Below the pieces are notes generated by a model that saw only the letters and a program-made list of their open reading frames with translations, did no database searches and was not told the DNA's origin. A stretch of DNA of 51,194 nt from an uncultured Bacteroidales bacterium (lineage in GTDB: Bacteria > Bacteroidota > Bacteroidia > Bacteroidales > Bacteroidaceae), in the NCBI GenBank assembly GCA_902775375.1, contig CACYLU010000016.1, positions 1 to 51,194 of the forward strand. Direction: 5' to 3'. Shown one piece after another: positions 16,173-25,253 of the stretch. Within the stretch, counting starts at the first letter, position 1. Every line of letters begins with the position of its first letter. The position numbers were made by a program, and so were the translations under genes.

Positions 16173-18697
16173 AACATCAAACCTATCTGATAAATCATAG
16201 CAGAGACCAGCCAAGCCACACAGGTGGTATAAATGGCGGCAAATGAAGCCCACTTCCAGCTACCCGTCTCATTCTTGATAGCCACGATTGTAGCTACGCA
16301 GGGGAAATAGAGCAAGATAAACAGCAGGTAGCAATAACCAGCCAAAGGCGTGATACCATCGTCAAACATCTGCTGACGTAAACGGCTGTATTTTTCACTA
16401 TCATCGCTGAAAGACTCATCGTCAGCAAACGAATCGTCATCAGAATAGATAACACCCAAGGTAGAGGCAACTATTTCCTTAGCACCCACACCTGCGATAA
16501 GTGACACATCCAGTTTCCAGTTGAAACCTTGAGGTTTAAACACAGGTTCGATAGCCTTGCCTAAACGGCCGATATAAGACTGCTCTTGTTGCTGCTGAGT
16601 AGTGAGGGTATCGTCGTGTGGAAAATATTGCAATGTCCACACTATAATAGATGCAACAAGAATGATGCCACCCATTTTCTTAAGATACTCTTTGCCCTTG
16701 TCCCATGTATGACGACCAATAGCTTGAGCTGTAGGCATGCGATACGGAGGCAGTTCCATGACAAAAGGAGTGTCTTCGCCTTTAATAACTAAACGCGAGA
16801 AGATGTTACTTACCACCACTGCTACTAGTATACCAACAGCATAGAGCGATATCATCGCCAACGAACGGTATTGTAACGAGAAGAAAGTGCCTGTAATCAT
16901 GATATAGATAGGCAGACGAGCCGAACATGACATAAACGGCAATATCATCATGGTGATGATGCGAGAACGGCGGCTTTCAATGGTGCGAGTAGCCATTACA
17001 GCTGGCACATTGCAGCCAAAACCCATGATAAGTGGAATGAACGATTTTCCATGCAACCCCATCTTGTGCATGAGTTTATCCATGATGAAAGCGGCACGCG
17101 CCATATAGCCAGAGTCTTCCATCAGCGAGATAAAGAAATAGAGTATCAATATCTGGGGAAGGAAAACAATGACCGAGCCAACACCTCCTATTACGCCATC
17201 TACCAACAATGAGCGTAAAGATCCTTCGGGCATCGCACTACCCACCAAATTACCCAACCATGCCACACCTTCATCAATCCAATCCATTGGATACTGCCCC
17301 AACTCAAAGGTGACCTCAAACATCAGGAACAACAGCAAGAAGAAAATGGGGAAGCCCAACCATTTGTTTGACAAGATACTGTCAATGAAATGCGTCATCT
17401 TATAGGTGTCTGCCACCTTACCCTCGGCATAGCCAGCTTCAGCCAACGCACCATGAATAAAGCCATACTTGGCATCCATTATGGCTGTTTCTGCATCCTG
17501 CTGGGTATCCTGTTCTATCTGAGCAGCTGCCTGATGTACAGCATCTCTGATGGCTTCAGCATTAGGAAGGCCTGCGATAATATGCTCAACAGATTTGTCG
17601 TGTTCCAACAACTTAATGGCAAGATAACGGGTGGAATATAGTTGGCGCAGGTGCTTGTCTTCTTTCAATGGTACCTGTACCGTATTGATGCCACGCTCTA
17701 TATACTGTCCATGGTTGACATGGATATGACGATAATAGTTTTTCAAAGGGCGCTTGCCCTCGGCAAAGTCCTCGATATGATGCTGAGGAGATTTAGTAGC
17801 ATACTTGTCATGCCACTCCTTGATCTCCTTCGCCACGTCTGGATTGATATTACCCTTCTCATCAATATAATCTGCCCCTTCATACATATTGATGATAATA
17901 TGGAAGAGCAAATCTACGTTCATGCCAGTTTTGAAAGAAGTAGGTATCATAGGCACCCCAAACAGTGAACTCAATGTCTCAATATTCACTTGGTCACCAC
18001 GACGTTCAAATTCGTCATACATATTCAGGGCGCACACCATGCGGAGGTTCATATCCACCAACTGAGTGGTGAGATAAAGATTGCGTTCCAAATTGCTGGC
18101 ATCAATAATATTGATTACAATATCTGGTCGTTTATCGAACAGATGCTTACGAACATAAAGTTCTTCAGGACTATAGCAAGAAAGCGAATAAGTACCAGGC
18201 AAGTCAGTGAGGTTGAACTCATATCCTTCGAAGGTGGCATGTGCCTCGGTAGCATCAACCGTTACGCCAGCATAGTTGCCCACCTTGCCGTGTGCCCCAC
18301 TGGCAAAGTTAAAGAGAGAGGTCTTGCCACAATTGGGGTTGCCAATGAGTGCCACATTGATAATTCGGCGCTTCTGCTTAGCCAATTGCAGCTTATAATC
18401 TGTAAATTGCAGATTTCCCGAAAGAGGGCCATCCAGCCCAAGAGTGTCTTTCTGTCGTTCTAGTTCGGCTTCGGTTTCTGAAATGATTTCTATCAGTTCG
18501 GCTTCGTCATGTCTGAGAGACACCTCATAGCCCATCAATTTATATTTTACTGGGTCTTGCAAGGGGGCATTGAGCAATACCTCCACTTCCTTCCCTTTGA
18601 TGAAACCCATCTCAATCACACGCTTACGGAATCCCCCATGGCCTAACACCTTAACGATGATTCCCTTCTCCCCAGTCTTCAAATCTGATAATTTCAT
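16169..18697 (-). CDS. feoB: FeoA-FeoB fusion, ferrous iron transporter
   Basis: An 842-residue inner-membrane Fe2+ transporter. Residues 1-75 are a FeoA SH3-like domain (MKLSDLKTGEKGIIV). A G domain follows with G1 GNPNCGKT (119-126), G2 VGNYAGVTV (139-147), G3 DLPG (165-168) and G4 NMYD (225-228). The C-terminal half contains gate and nucleoside-recognition-like helices (GYMARAAFIMD, FGCNVPAVMATRT). FeoA fusion is common in Bacteroidales. ATG 18697 is chosen because the promoter at 18718-18748 lies downstream of the longer Met at 18751. Confidence 0.95.
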   Translation of the reverse strand: MKLSDLKTGEKGIIVKVLGHGGFRKRVIEMGFIKGKEVEVLLNAPLQDPVKYKLMGYEVSLRHDEAELIEIISETEAELERQKDTLGLDGPLSGNLQFTDYKLQLAKQKRRIINVALIGNPNCGKTSLFNFASGAHGKVGNYAGVTVDATEAHATFEGYEFNLTDLPGTYSLSCYSPEELYVRKHLFDKRPDIVINIIDASNLERNLYLTTQLVDMNLRMVCALNMYDEFERRGDQVNIETLSSLFGVPMIPTSFKTGMNVDLLFHIIINMYEGADYIDEKGNINPDVAKEIKEWHDKYATKSPQHHIEDFAEGKRPLKNYYRHIHVNHGQYIERGINTVQVPLKEDKHLRQLYSTRYLAIKLLEHDKSVEHIIAGLPNAEAIRDAVHQAAAQIEQDTQQDAETAIMDAKYGFIHGALAEAGYAEGKVADTYKMTHFIDSILSNKWLGFPIFFLLLFLMFEVTFELGQYPMDWIDEGVAWLGNLVGSAMPEGSLRSLLVDGVIGGVGSVIVFLPQILILYFFISLMEDSGYMARAAFIMDKLMHKMGLHGKSFIPLIMGFGCNVPAVMATRTIESRRSRIITMMILPFMSCSARLPIYIMITGTFFSLQYRSLAMISLYAVGILVAVVVSNIFSRLVIKGEDTPFVMELPPYRMPTAQAIGRHTWDKGKEYLKKMGGIILVASIIVWTLQYFPHDDTLTTQQQQEQSYIGRLGKAIEPVFKPQGFNWKLDVSLIAGVGAKEIVASTLGVIYSDDDSFADDESFSDDSEKYSRLRQQMFDDGITPLAGYCYLLFILLYFPCVATIVAIKNETGSWKWASFAAIYTTCVAWLVSAMIYQIGLML

Positions 18698-18717
18698 GCT
18701 TTTCTTTATTGGTAGTG

Positions 18718-18748
18718 CAAAGATAGCATTTATCAAGCAACGGTCAAA
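18718..18748 (-). promoter_or_regulatory. feoAB promoter
   Basis: Minus-strand TTTG (18745-18748), 19-base spacer and TATCTTTG (18718-18725) match the Bacteroidetes consensus. The leader is about 16 bases. Confidence 0.75.
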
Positions 18749-18783
18749 CATTTTACGACGGTTTAAAGGTGAAAAACGCCATA

Positions 18784-18801
18784 ATACCTACTTTTAGGTA
18801 T
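18784..18801. promoter_or_regulatory. inverted repeat upstream of feoAB, possible metal-regulator site
   Basis: ATACCTA-CTTT-TAGGTAT is a perfect 7-bp dyad between feoAB and tilS, 36 bases upstream of the feoAB -33 element. The AGGT/ACCT half-sites are reminiscent of DtxR/MntR-type operators, but this is only a resemblance. Confidence 0.4.
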
Positions 18802-18884
18802 GGCAAAACACACAAAGGCAGATGATTTATTTGACAACAAATAAATAGAATTTGTAAGAAATAATATAACTTTGTCACGCAGAT

Positions 18885-20156
18885 ATGTTGATACGCAAGG
18901 TCAGACAGTATATCGAGCATCAGAATTTGTTGCAGAAAGGTGACAAAACGCTGGTGGCGCTGAGCGGTGGAGCCGACTCAGTAGCATTATTGCATGTATT
19001 GCAACACTTGGGCTATCCCTGCGAAGCTGCCCATTGCAATTTCCACTTGCGCGGCGATGAGTCAAACCGCGACGAAGCATTTGTAAGAGCTCTTTGCAAA
19101 GAACTTCAGGTGCCTTTGTACGTACAGCATTTCAATACGCAAGAATACGCTGAAGAAAAAGGTATTTCGATTGAAATGGCGGCACGAGATCTCAGATACA
19201 ATTGGTTTGAAGAATTAAGGCAACAAAATGGTTGTCTGCACATTGCCGTGGCACACCACCAAGATGACAGTGTGGAAACTTTTCTGTTAAACCTCATCAG
19301 AGGTACTGGCATCAAAGGCTTGCAAGGCATACGTCCGCAGAATGGCCACATCGTTCGTCCATTACTATGTGTCAGCCGTGATGAAATCATCGACTATCTA
19401 CGTCATTTAAAGCAGAGCTACGTGACCGATAGCACCAACTTGCAAATCGACTTTACCCGCAACAAGATACGCCTCGAGCTGCTTCCACTATTAGAGCGCA
19501 TAAACCCATCCATCAGACAAAGTCTGCTACAGACTATCAGTCATTTAAATGAGGCACTCCTTATTTATAATAAGAACATTGACGAGGGATTGGCAAGGGT
19601 AAGAGACGAGCAGGGCATAAACATTGACCTACTGCTGCAAGAGCCTTCGCCTCAATGCCTACTTTATGAAGCGGCATCGCCATTAGGATTTAACTCCAGT
19701 CAGATCAATGATATAATGGAGGCATTGCATAAACAATCAGGTAAAGTGTTTGAATCAAAGGAGTGGCGTATTGTGAAAGACCGCAGCCATCTGCTGATAG
19801 AAGAGACTAAAGCCCCTACCCCTCCACACTTGGAGCAAGAGGAACAATCATATTCACCACATTTCGTTATTTCCAAGGATAAGAATATTGCCTGCTTCGA
19901 TGCCGATAAGTTGAAAGAAGAATTGAAAATACGTCTATGGCAAAAAGGCGACTGGTTCATTCCTTTTGGAATGAAAGGCAAGAAACTGGTGAGTGATTTC
20001 ATGACTGACCAGAAGAAAAGCATTAGCCAGAAAGCTAGTCAGTATGTGCTTTGCTGTGGCGAGGATGTGATTTGGGTCATCGGTGAGCGCATCGACAATC
20101 GTTTTAAGGTGGAACATGACACAAAAAGAGTGTTGGTAGTAAGAAAAAAGGGATAA
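18885..20156 (+). CDS. tilS: tRNA(Ile)-lysidine synthase TilS
   Basis: TilS adds lysine to C34 of the AUA-reading tRNA-Ile. The PP-loop SGGADS lies at residues 27-32, with HCNFHLRGDES and the AHHQDDSVETFLLNLIRGTGI motif downstream, then a C-terminal TilS domain with RLWQKGDWFIPFGMKGKK. The length of 423 is normal. A TAACTTTG -7 box at 18867-18874 leaves a leader of only about 6 bases. Transcribed away from feoAB. Confidence 0.95.
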   Translation: MLIRKVRQYIEHQNLLQKGDKTLVALSGGADSVALLHVLQHLGYPCEAAHCNFHLRGDESNRDEAFVRALCKELQVPLYVQHFNTQEYAEEKGISIEMAARDLRYNWFEELRQQNGCLHIAVAHHQDDSVETFLLNLIRGTGIKGLQGIRPQNGHIVRPLLCVSRDEIIDYLRHLKQSYVTDSTNLQIDFTRNKIRLELLPLLERINPSIRQSLLQTISHLNEALLIYNKNIDEGLARVRDEQGINIDLLLQEPSPQCLLYEAASPLGFNSSQINDIMEALHKQSGKVFESKEWRIVKDRSHLLIEETKAPTPPHLEQEEQSYSPHFVISKDKNIACFDADKLKEELKIRLWQKGDWFIPFGMKGKKLVSDFMTDQKKSISQKASQYVLCCGEDVIWVIGERIDNRFKVEHDTKRVLVVRKKG

Positions 20157-20184
20157 ACAATAGTAGCTATTCAAAAAATATTGC

Positions 20185-20192
20185 TACCTTTG
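20185..20192 (+). promoter_or_regulatory. -7 box of rho
   Basis: TACCTTTG, giving a leader of about 60 bases that carries the hairpin at 20196-20231. Confidence 0.5.
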
Positions 20193-20195
20193 CAC

Positions 20196-20231
20196 CGTTG
20201 AATTAAAAGAAACCCTTTCTTCAACGTTTTT
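20196..20231 (+). terminator. terminator-like hairpin in rho leader (possible attenuator)
   Basis: CGTTGAA (20196-20202) pairs with TTCAACG (20220-20226), with an inner GAAA/TTTC, followed by TTTTT. It lies between the rho promoter and the rho start, so it could stop a share of transcripts before the gene. Confidence 0.45.
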
Positions 20232-20257
20232 CCCTTAAAACACATTATTATTTTTCC

Positions 20258-22312
20258 ATGTATAATATCGTTCAATTAAACGAAAAGTCTGTACAAGACT
20301 TGCAAGCCATAGCTAACGAGCTTGGCATTTCCAAACCAGAATCATTGAGTAAGGAAGATTTAGTTTATAGAATTCTAGATGAGCAAGCTATCTCTAATGC
20401 CAATAGAATTGTTGCAAAAGACAAACAAAAAGAAGAGAAAACCAAACGTAAACGCGTTACCGTAACCAACGGCAAACTGAATAAAGTATTCTCTGCCAAT
20501 AAGGAAGGCACTATCTCTCGCGAAGAGCAACCCATTTCCGTTGTACAGGAGAAAAATATCAGCGAAAAGCCGACAGAGCAGCCTGCTCCGGTTGAAACTG
20601 AAAAACCTGTAGAGAGAATTGCTGAAAACCCTGTTGCGAAACAAACTGAAAATCCTGCTGCAAAACAAACTGAGAGATCTACTGGAAAACCAGCAAAAGT
20701 TCAAGCAAAAGCAGTGAAACCTGCAAAGAAACAAGCAGCAACAGAGGCTAAGCCTGCCGATGAAGCCCCACAAGCAGAAGCTGCTCCAATAGCTGAGCCT
20801 GCTGCAGAAACAGCTGAGGCTACGCAAGGCAAGCATAAAGGACGCTCTCGCAAAGCACCAGATGTAGAAAAGGTGTTGGAACGTCTCCAACAGAAAAACG
20901 CAGCCAAGAAGGAAGCAGAGAAAGCTGCAGAACAGGCTAATGCCAATGCACCAAAGAGACCTCTTGCACAAGAAGTTGTACCAGAAGCAATGGCAGCAGT
21001 TGACACCTTTATTCCTATTGAAGATTTACCAAGCGATAATCAAGAAATCCCTTCAGAACTAATAGGTAAGTTCAATACGCCAAAGACTGACAACGCTTCT
21101 GCTAAACCACAGCACAACAAATCACACCAGCAGGCGTCACAAGCTCAGCAAAATAATGAGAATCAAGAAAAGCGTCAGCCGCTGTATGACTTCGAAGATA
21201 TCCTGCAAGGATGGGGCGTATTGGAAATCATGCAAGACGGTTATGGCTTCCTTCGTTCATCAGACTACAATTACCTTTCTTCTCCCGACGACATCTATGT
21301 TTCTCAGTCACAAATAAAACTATTTGGTTTGAAGACTGGCGATGTAGTGGAAGGCGTGATTCGTCCACCCAAGGAAGGTGAGAAATATTTCCCTTTGGTA
21401 AAGGTAAACAAAATCAATGGTTTATCTCCAGAGTTAGTGCGTGACCGTGTACCATTCGAGCACCTCACTCCCCTCTTCCCTGAAGAGAAGTTTACCTTGT
21501 GTAAGGGTGATGGGCGCGACAGTATTGACGCCCGCATCGTCGACCTCTACACGCCTATCGGCAAAGGTCAGCGTGCGCTGATCGTGGCTCAGCCTAAGAC
21601 CGGTAAGACCACTTTGATGAAGGATATTGCCAACGCTATTGCTGCCAATCATCCGGAAGTATATATGATGGTGCTGCTCATTGATGAGCGCCCTGAGGAG
21701 GTAACAGATATGGCTCGTACTGTCAATGCAGAGGTGATTTCATCTACATTCGACGAGCCAGCTGAGCGACATGTAAAAATTGCCAATATCGTATTGGAAA
21801 AGGCAAAGCGCCTGGTAGAATGTGGACATGACGTAGTCATCTTCCTCGACTCTATCACCCGTTTGGCACGTGCCTACAATACCGTAGCACCTGCATCTGG
21901 TAAGGTACTTTCTGGTGGTGTGGATGCTAACGCACTGCATAAGCCAAAGAGTTTCTTTGGTGCTGCTCGTAACATCGAGGGTGGCGGTTCGCTGACTATT
22001 CTGGCAACAGCCCTCACTGAAACAGGTTCTAAGATGGACGATGTGATATTCGAGGAGTTCAAGGGTACTGGCAACATGGAGTTACAGTTGGATCGTACGC
22101 TCAGCAACAAGCGCATCTTCCCTGCTATCAACGTTATCTTGTCAAGTACGCGTCGTGACGACTTGCTGCAAGACCAGCTTACTCGCGACCGCATGTGGGT
22201 AGCTCGTCGCTTCATGGCCGACATGACACCACAAGAAGCTATCGAGAAGGTGAAAGGCTTGATGGAACAGACTCGCGACAACCAAGAATTCCTGATGGCA
22301 ATGAACGGATAA
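20258..22312 (+). CDS. rho: transcription termination factor Rho
   Basis: The hexameric RNA translocase that ends transcription, 684 residues against about 420 in E. coli. The N-terminal Rho domain ([20 protein letters not shown]) is followed by a low-complexity insertion of about 220 residues rich in Ala, Lys, Glu and Pro. The RNA-binding cold-shock-like domain comes next ([15 protein letters not shown]), then the ATPase with Walker A PKTGKTT (about 446-452) and Walker B VVIFLDSI (about 526). Long insertions here are known in Bacteroidetes Rho proteins. ffh follows by 44 bases. Confidence 0.97.
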   Translation: MYNIVQLNEKSVQDLQAIANELGISKPESLSKEDLVYRILDEQAISNANRIVAKDKQKEEKTKRKRVTVTNGKLNKVFSANKEGTISREEQPISVVQEKNISEKPTEQPAPVETEKPVERIAENPVAKQTENPAAKQTERSTGKPAKVQAKAVKPAKKQAATEAKPADEAPQAEAAPIAEPAAETAEATQGKHKGRSRKAPDVEKVLERLQQKNAAKKEAEKAAEQANANAPKRPLAQEVVPEAMAAVDTFIPIEDLPSDNQEIPSELIGKFNTPKTDNASAKPQHNKSHQQASQAQQNNENQEKRQPLYDFEDILQGWGVLEIMQDGYGFLRSSDYNYLSSPDDIYVSQSQIKLFGLKTGDVVEGVIRPPKEGEKYFPLVKVNKINGLSPELVRDRVPFEHLTPLFPEEKFTLCKGDGRDSIDARIVDLYTPIGKGQRALIVAQPKTGKTTLMKDIANAIAANHPEVYMMVLLIDERPEEVTDMARTVNAEVISSTFDEPAERHVKIANIVLEKAKRLVECGHDVVIFLDSITRLARAYNTVAPASGKVLSGGVDANALHKPKSFFGAARNIEGGGSLTILATALTETGSKMDDVIFEEFKGTGNMELQLDRTLSNKRIFPAINVILSSTRRDDLLQDQLTRDRMWVARRFMADMTPQEAIEKVKGLMEQTRDNQEFLMAMNG

Positions 22313-22356
22313 GATATTGAAATAAGGAATATAGAAGAAATAGAAAGAATTTAGCA

Positions 22357-23697
22357 ATGTTTGAGAATTTAAGTGACAGACTCGAAAGGTCGTTTAAAAT
22401 ACTGAAGGGTGAAGGCAAGATTACTGAGATCAATGTGGCCGAAACCCTCAAAGATGTACGCAAGGCGTTGCTTGACGCCGATGTGAACTACAAGGTAGCA
22501 AAGACATTTACCGATACTGTTAAGCAGAAGGCTTTAGGCCAGAATGTGCTTACCGCAGTGAAGCCTAGCCAGTTGATGGTAAAGATTGTGCATGACGAAC
22601 TGGCTACCCTGATGGGTGGCGAGACGGCAGAGTTGAACCTCACCCAAAAACCATCCATCATCCTGATGTCTGGTTTGCAAGGTTCTGGTAAGACCACCTT
22701 CTCTGGCAAGCTGGCTCGCATGCTCAAGACAAAGAAGAACCGTCGTCCATTGTTGGTGGCATGCGACGTTTATCGTCCTGCTGCTATCGAGCAATTGCGC
22801 GTACTGTCAGAGCAGATTGGCGTACCCATGTACTCTGAGCCCGACAGCAAAGACCCCGTGAGCATTGCCCAGCATGCCATTGCAGAGGCCAAAGCCAAAA
22901 GCTATGACCCTGTAATTGTCGATACTGCTGGTCGCTTGGCAGTGGATGAAGAGATGATGAACGAGATAGCTGCCATCAAGGAAGGCATCCAGCCTGACGA
23001 GATACTGTTTGTAGTAGATTCAATGACTGGTCAAGATGCTGTGAATACAGCCAAGGAGTTCAACGACCGTCTTGACTTTACAGGCGTAGTACTGACCAAG
23101 CTCGACGGCGATACCCGTGGTGGTGCGGCTTTGTCAATCCGTACGGTGGTGAACAAGCCTATTAAGTTTGTAGGTACCGGCGAGAAACTTGAAGCCATCG
23201 ACCAGTTCCATCCTGAGCGTATGGCCGACCGTATCCTCGGCATGGGCGATATCGTCTCTTTGGTAGAGCGCGCACAGGAGCAATACGACGAAGCAGAGGC
23301 CAAGCGCTTGCAGAAGAAGATCCAGAAGAATCAGTTTGACTTCAACGACTTCATGGGGCAGATTGCCCAAATCAAGAAGATGGGTAACCTCAAGGACTTG
23401 GCAGCCATGATTCCTGGTGTAGGCAAAGCGTTGAAGGACATCGACATCGACGATAATGCCTTCAAGAGCATTGAAGCCATCATCCACTCTATGACTCCGC
23501 AAGAGCGCACCCATCCTGAATTGCTTAACAGCTCTCGCCGCCAGCGCATTGCCAAAGGAAGCGGTACTGATATTCAGGAGGTGAATCGCCTCATCAAGCA
23601 GTTTGACCAGATGCGTAAGATGATGAAGACTGTCACCAGCGGCAAGATTCCTCAGATGGCGCAGATGATGAGAGGTGGCGGAGGCAGACGCTTTTAA
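22357..23697 (+). CDS. ffh: signal recognition particle protein Ffh
   Basis: The SRP54 GTPase that targets membrane proteins cotranslationally with 4.5S RNA. NG domain: G1 GLQGSGKTT (about 107-115), G3 DTAGR (about 189), G4 TKLDGDTRGG (about 247). The Met-rich M domain begins after residue 300 and ends with QMAQMMRGGGGRRF; the SGSG RNA-binding region appears as RIAKGSGT. The length of 446 is normal. It lies between rho and folD on the same strand with short gaps. Confidence 0.97.
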   Translation: MFENLSDRLERSFKILKGEGKITEINVAETLKDVRKALLDADVNYKVAKTFTDTVKQKALGQNVLTAVKPSQLMVKIVHDELATLMGGETAELNLTQKPSIILMSGLQGSGKTTFSGKLARMLKTKKNRRPLLVACDVYRPAAIEQLRVLSEQIGVPMYSEPDSKDPVSIAQHAIAEAKAKSYDPVIVDTAGRLAVDEEMMNEIAAIKEGIQPDEILFVVDSMTGQDAVNTAKEFNDRLDFTGVVLTKLDGDTRGGAALSIRTVVNKPIKFVGTGEKLEAIDQFHPERMADRILGMGDIVSLVERAQEQYDEAEAKRLQKKIQKNQFDFNDFMGQIAQIKKMGNLKDLAAMIPGVGKALKDIDIDDNAFKSIEAIIHSMTPQERTHPELLNSSRRQRIAKGSGTDIQEVNRLIKQFDQMRKMMKTVTSGKIPQMAQMMRGGGGRRF

Positions 23698-23744
23698 TTT
23701 TCAGCAGTAAGCCAGCGTTTAATTATTAAATATCAATTACATAC

Positions 23745-24626
23745 ATGACATTAATTGACGGAAAAGCTGTATCTGCGCAAATCAAGCAAGAGATTGCGGC
23801 AGAAGTAGAACAGATAGTAGCAGCAGGAGGCAAACGTCCGCATCTTGCAGCCATTTTAGTAGGCCATGACGGTGGCAGTGAAACCTATGTAGCCAACAAG
23901 GTGAAGGCCTGCGAGGCATGTGGCTTCAAATCCACCCTTATCCGCTACGAGGCCGATATCACTGAAGCCGAGCTGTTGGCAAAAGTGGAAGAACTGAACC
24001 AAGATGCCGATGTAGATGGTTTCATCGTCCAGCTGCCTTTGCCGAAGCACATCTCCGAGCAGAAGGTCATCGAGGCCATTGACTACCGCAAGGATGTGGA
24101 TGGTTTCCACCCTATCAATGTAGGGCGACTGGCCATCGGACTGCCTTGCTATGTTTCTGCCACCCCTAACGGCATTATCGAACTGTTGCGCCGTTACAAC
24201 ATTGAGACATCTGGCAAGAAATGCGTCGTACTGGGCAGGAGCAATATTGTAGGTAAGCCTATGGCCACCCTGATGATGCAGAAGGCCAATCCTGGCGATG
24301 CCACTGTTACCGTATGCCACAGCCATAGCCGCGACTTGAAAAAAGAATGCAGTGAGGCCGACATCATTATTGCTGCCATTGGTAAGCCCAACTTCGTTAC
24401 TGCCGACATGGTGAAAGAGGGTGCCGTAGTCATCGACGTTGGTACCACGCGAGTGCCTGATGCTACCAAGAAAAGCGGTTTCCGCCTCAATGGCGACGTA
24501 AAATTTGACGAGGTGGCCCCCAAGTGCTCATTCATTACCCCAGTGCCTGGTGGTGTGGGCCCTATGACCATCGTGTCATTGATGAAAAACACGCTGTTGG
24601 CTGGCAAGAAAGCAATTTATCAATAA
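23745..24626 (+). CDS. folD: bifunctional methylene-THF dehydrogenase/cyclohydrolase FolD
   Basis: A cytosolic enzyme that interconverts 5,10-methylene- and 10-formyl-tetrahydrofolate with NADP. Family motifs: the [13 protein letters not shown] segment with the catalytic Lys (about 44-56), [26 protein letters not shown], and the nucleotide-binding [14 protein letters not shown]. It ends [15 protein letters not shown]. The length of 293 is normal. A stem AGGGCAAA/TTTGCCCT downstream (24633-24667) overlaps the tRNA-His promoter. Confidence 0.97.
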   Translation: MTLIDGKAVSAQIKQEIAAEVEQIVAAGGKRPHLAAILVGHDGGSETYVANKVKACEACGFKSTLIRYEADITEAELLAKVEELNQDADVDGFIVQLPLPKHISEQKVIEAIDYRKDVDGFHPINVGRLAIGLPCYVSATPNGIIELLRRYNIETSGKKCVVLGRSNIVGKPMATLMMQKANPGDATVTVCHSHSRDLKKECSEADIIIAAIGKPNFVTADMVKEGAVVIDVGTTRVPDATKKSGFRLNGDVKFDEVAPKCSFITPVPGGVGPMTIVSLMKNTLLAGKKAIYQ

Positions 24627-24643
24627 AAAAACAGGGCAAACCT

Positions 24644-24674
24644 TTTGATATTTCAAAGTTTTGCCCTATCTTTG
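24644..24674 (+). promoter_or_regulatory. tRNA-His promoter
   Basis: TTTG (24644-24647), 19-base spacer, TATCTTTG (24667-24674). It is embedded in the dyad AGGGCAAA...TTTGCCCT (24633-24667), which may act as the folD terminator. Confidence 0.7.
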
Positions 24675-24701
24675 CAACCGCATTTGAAAGAATGCGAATA
24701 T

Positions 24702-24779
24702 GGTGCCCGTAGTTCAGTCGGTTAGAGCGTCAGATTGTGGTTCTGAATGTCGTGGGTTCGAGTCCCACCTGGCACCCCA
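24702..24779 (+). tRNA. tRNA-His(GTG)
   Basis: A cloverleaf with anticodon loop TTGTGGT (GTG), the extra 5' G (G-1) opposite C73 that marks tRNA-His, T-arm GTGGGTTCGAGTCCCAC and an encoded CCA. Acceptor pair 6-67 is a C-U mismatch. Confidence 0.95.
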
Positions 24780-24804
24780 AGAAAAACTACAACAGACAGA
24801 GATT

Positions 24805-24839
24805 AAAGGTTAGAAGAGCAAAATCTTCTAACCTTTTTT
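24805..24839 (+). terminator. terminator after tRNA-His
   Basis: AAAGGTTAGAAGA pairs perfectly with TCTTCTAACCTTT around the loop GCAAAA, followed by T's. Confidence 0.85.
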
Positions 24840-24879
24840 GTTGGAATAAACTTCGATAAACAACGAATAGGGTATTCAA

Positions 24880-25083
24880 AAAAAACTGAAACTACTAAAA
24901 GAGAGCACCCCGCTTGGGTGCTCTCTTTTAGTTAGAAGTAGTATATGTCGTAGCGTGGAATTGAATATAGTAAAAAGTGTAGTGAATGTTCTATTTTTCC
25001 ACGAAAAAAAATTAATTATAAAAATTCTATAACTTGCAGATAGAAAATAATTTAGAAAGTGTATTTTCTACCCTTGTTCAGCT
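24880..25083 (-). ncRNA. candidate structured small RNA
   Basis: Between tRNA-His and the patatin gene lies a unit with no long open frame but with a complete transcription signal set on the minus strand: TTTG (25114-25117), 21-base spacer, TATATTTG (25085-25092), about 150 bases of AT-rich sequence with hairpins (TAGAAA/TTTCTA, TTCTAT/ATAGAA, GTGGAA/TTCCAC), and a 16-bp perfect terminator stem (24895-24931) followed by a run of T's. Expected length is about 190-200 nt. The size and setting would fit 6S-like or other Bacteroidales housekeeping RNAs, but I cannot assign a family. Confidence 0.55.
24895..24931 (-). terminator. 16-bp perfect terminator stem
   Basis: CTAAAAGAGAGCACCC and its exact complement around a 5-base loop. 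On the minus strand a stretch ending in eight T's follows within 10 bases. The likely 3' end of the small RNA candidate. Confidence 0.75.
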
Positions 25084-25084
25084 G

Positions 25085-25117
25085 CAAATATAGACATTAT
25101 TTTTCTATATTTCCAAA
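25085..25117 (-). promoter_or_regulatory. promoter of the small RNA candidate
   Basis: Minus-strand TTTG, 21 bases, then TATATTTGC; spacing is one base longer than the best promoters in this window. Confidence 0.5.
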
Positions 25118-25253
25118 TATAGAACCCTTAAAAAATGTTAACTCTACTAAAAACTTATCTAGTAAAAACAAGTCTGAACTAATAAAATATGATATAGATA
25201 AAAGAAAATATAAGATCAGTAAATGTTTTTAACAATTAAAAGACAAAAAGGCA

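Noticed and set aside
18698-18751. N-terminal extension of FeoAB starting at 18751
   Set aside because: The best promoter (18718-18748) lies inside that extension, so the ATG at 18697 is the start.
20375-20971. 198-codon Cys/Phe/Leu-rich open frame on the minus strand
   Set aside because: Antisense of the Rho low-complexity insertion; the odd composition is a product of Lys/Glu codons on the other strand.
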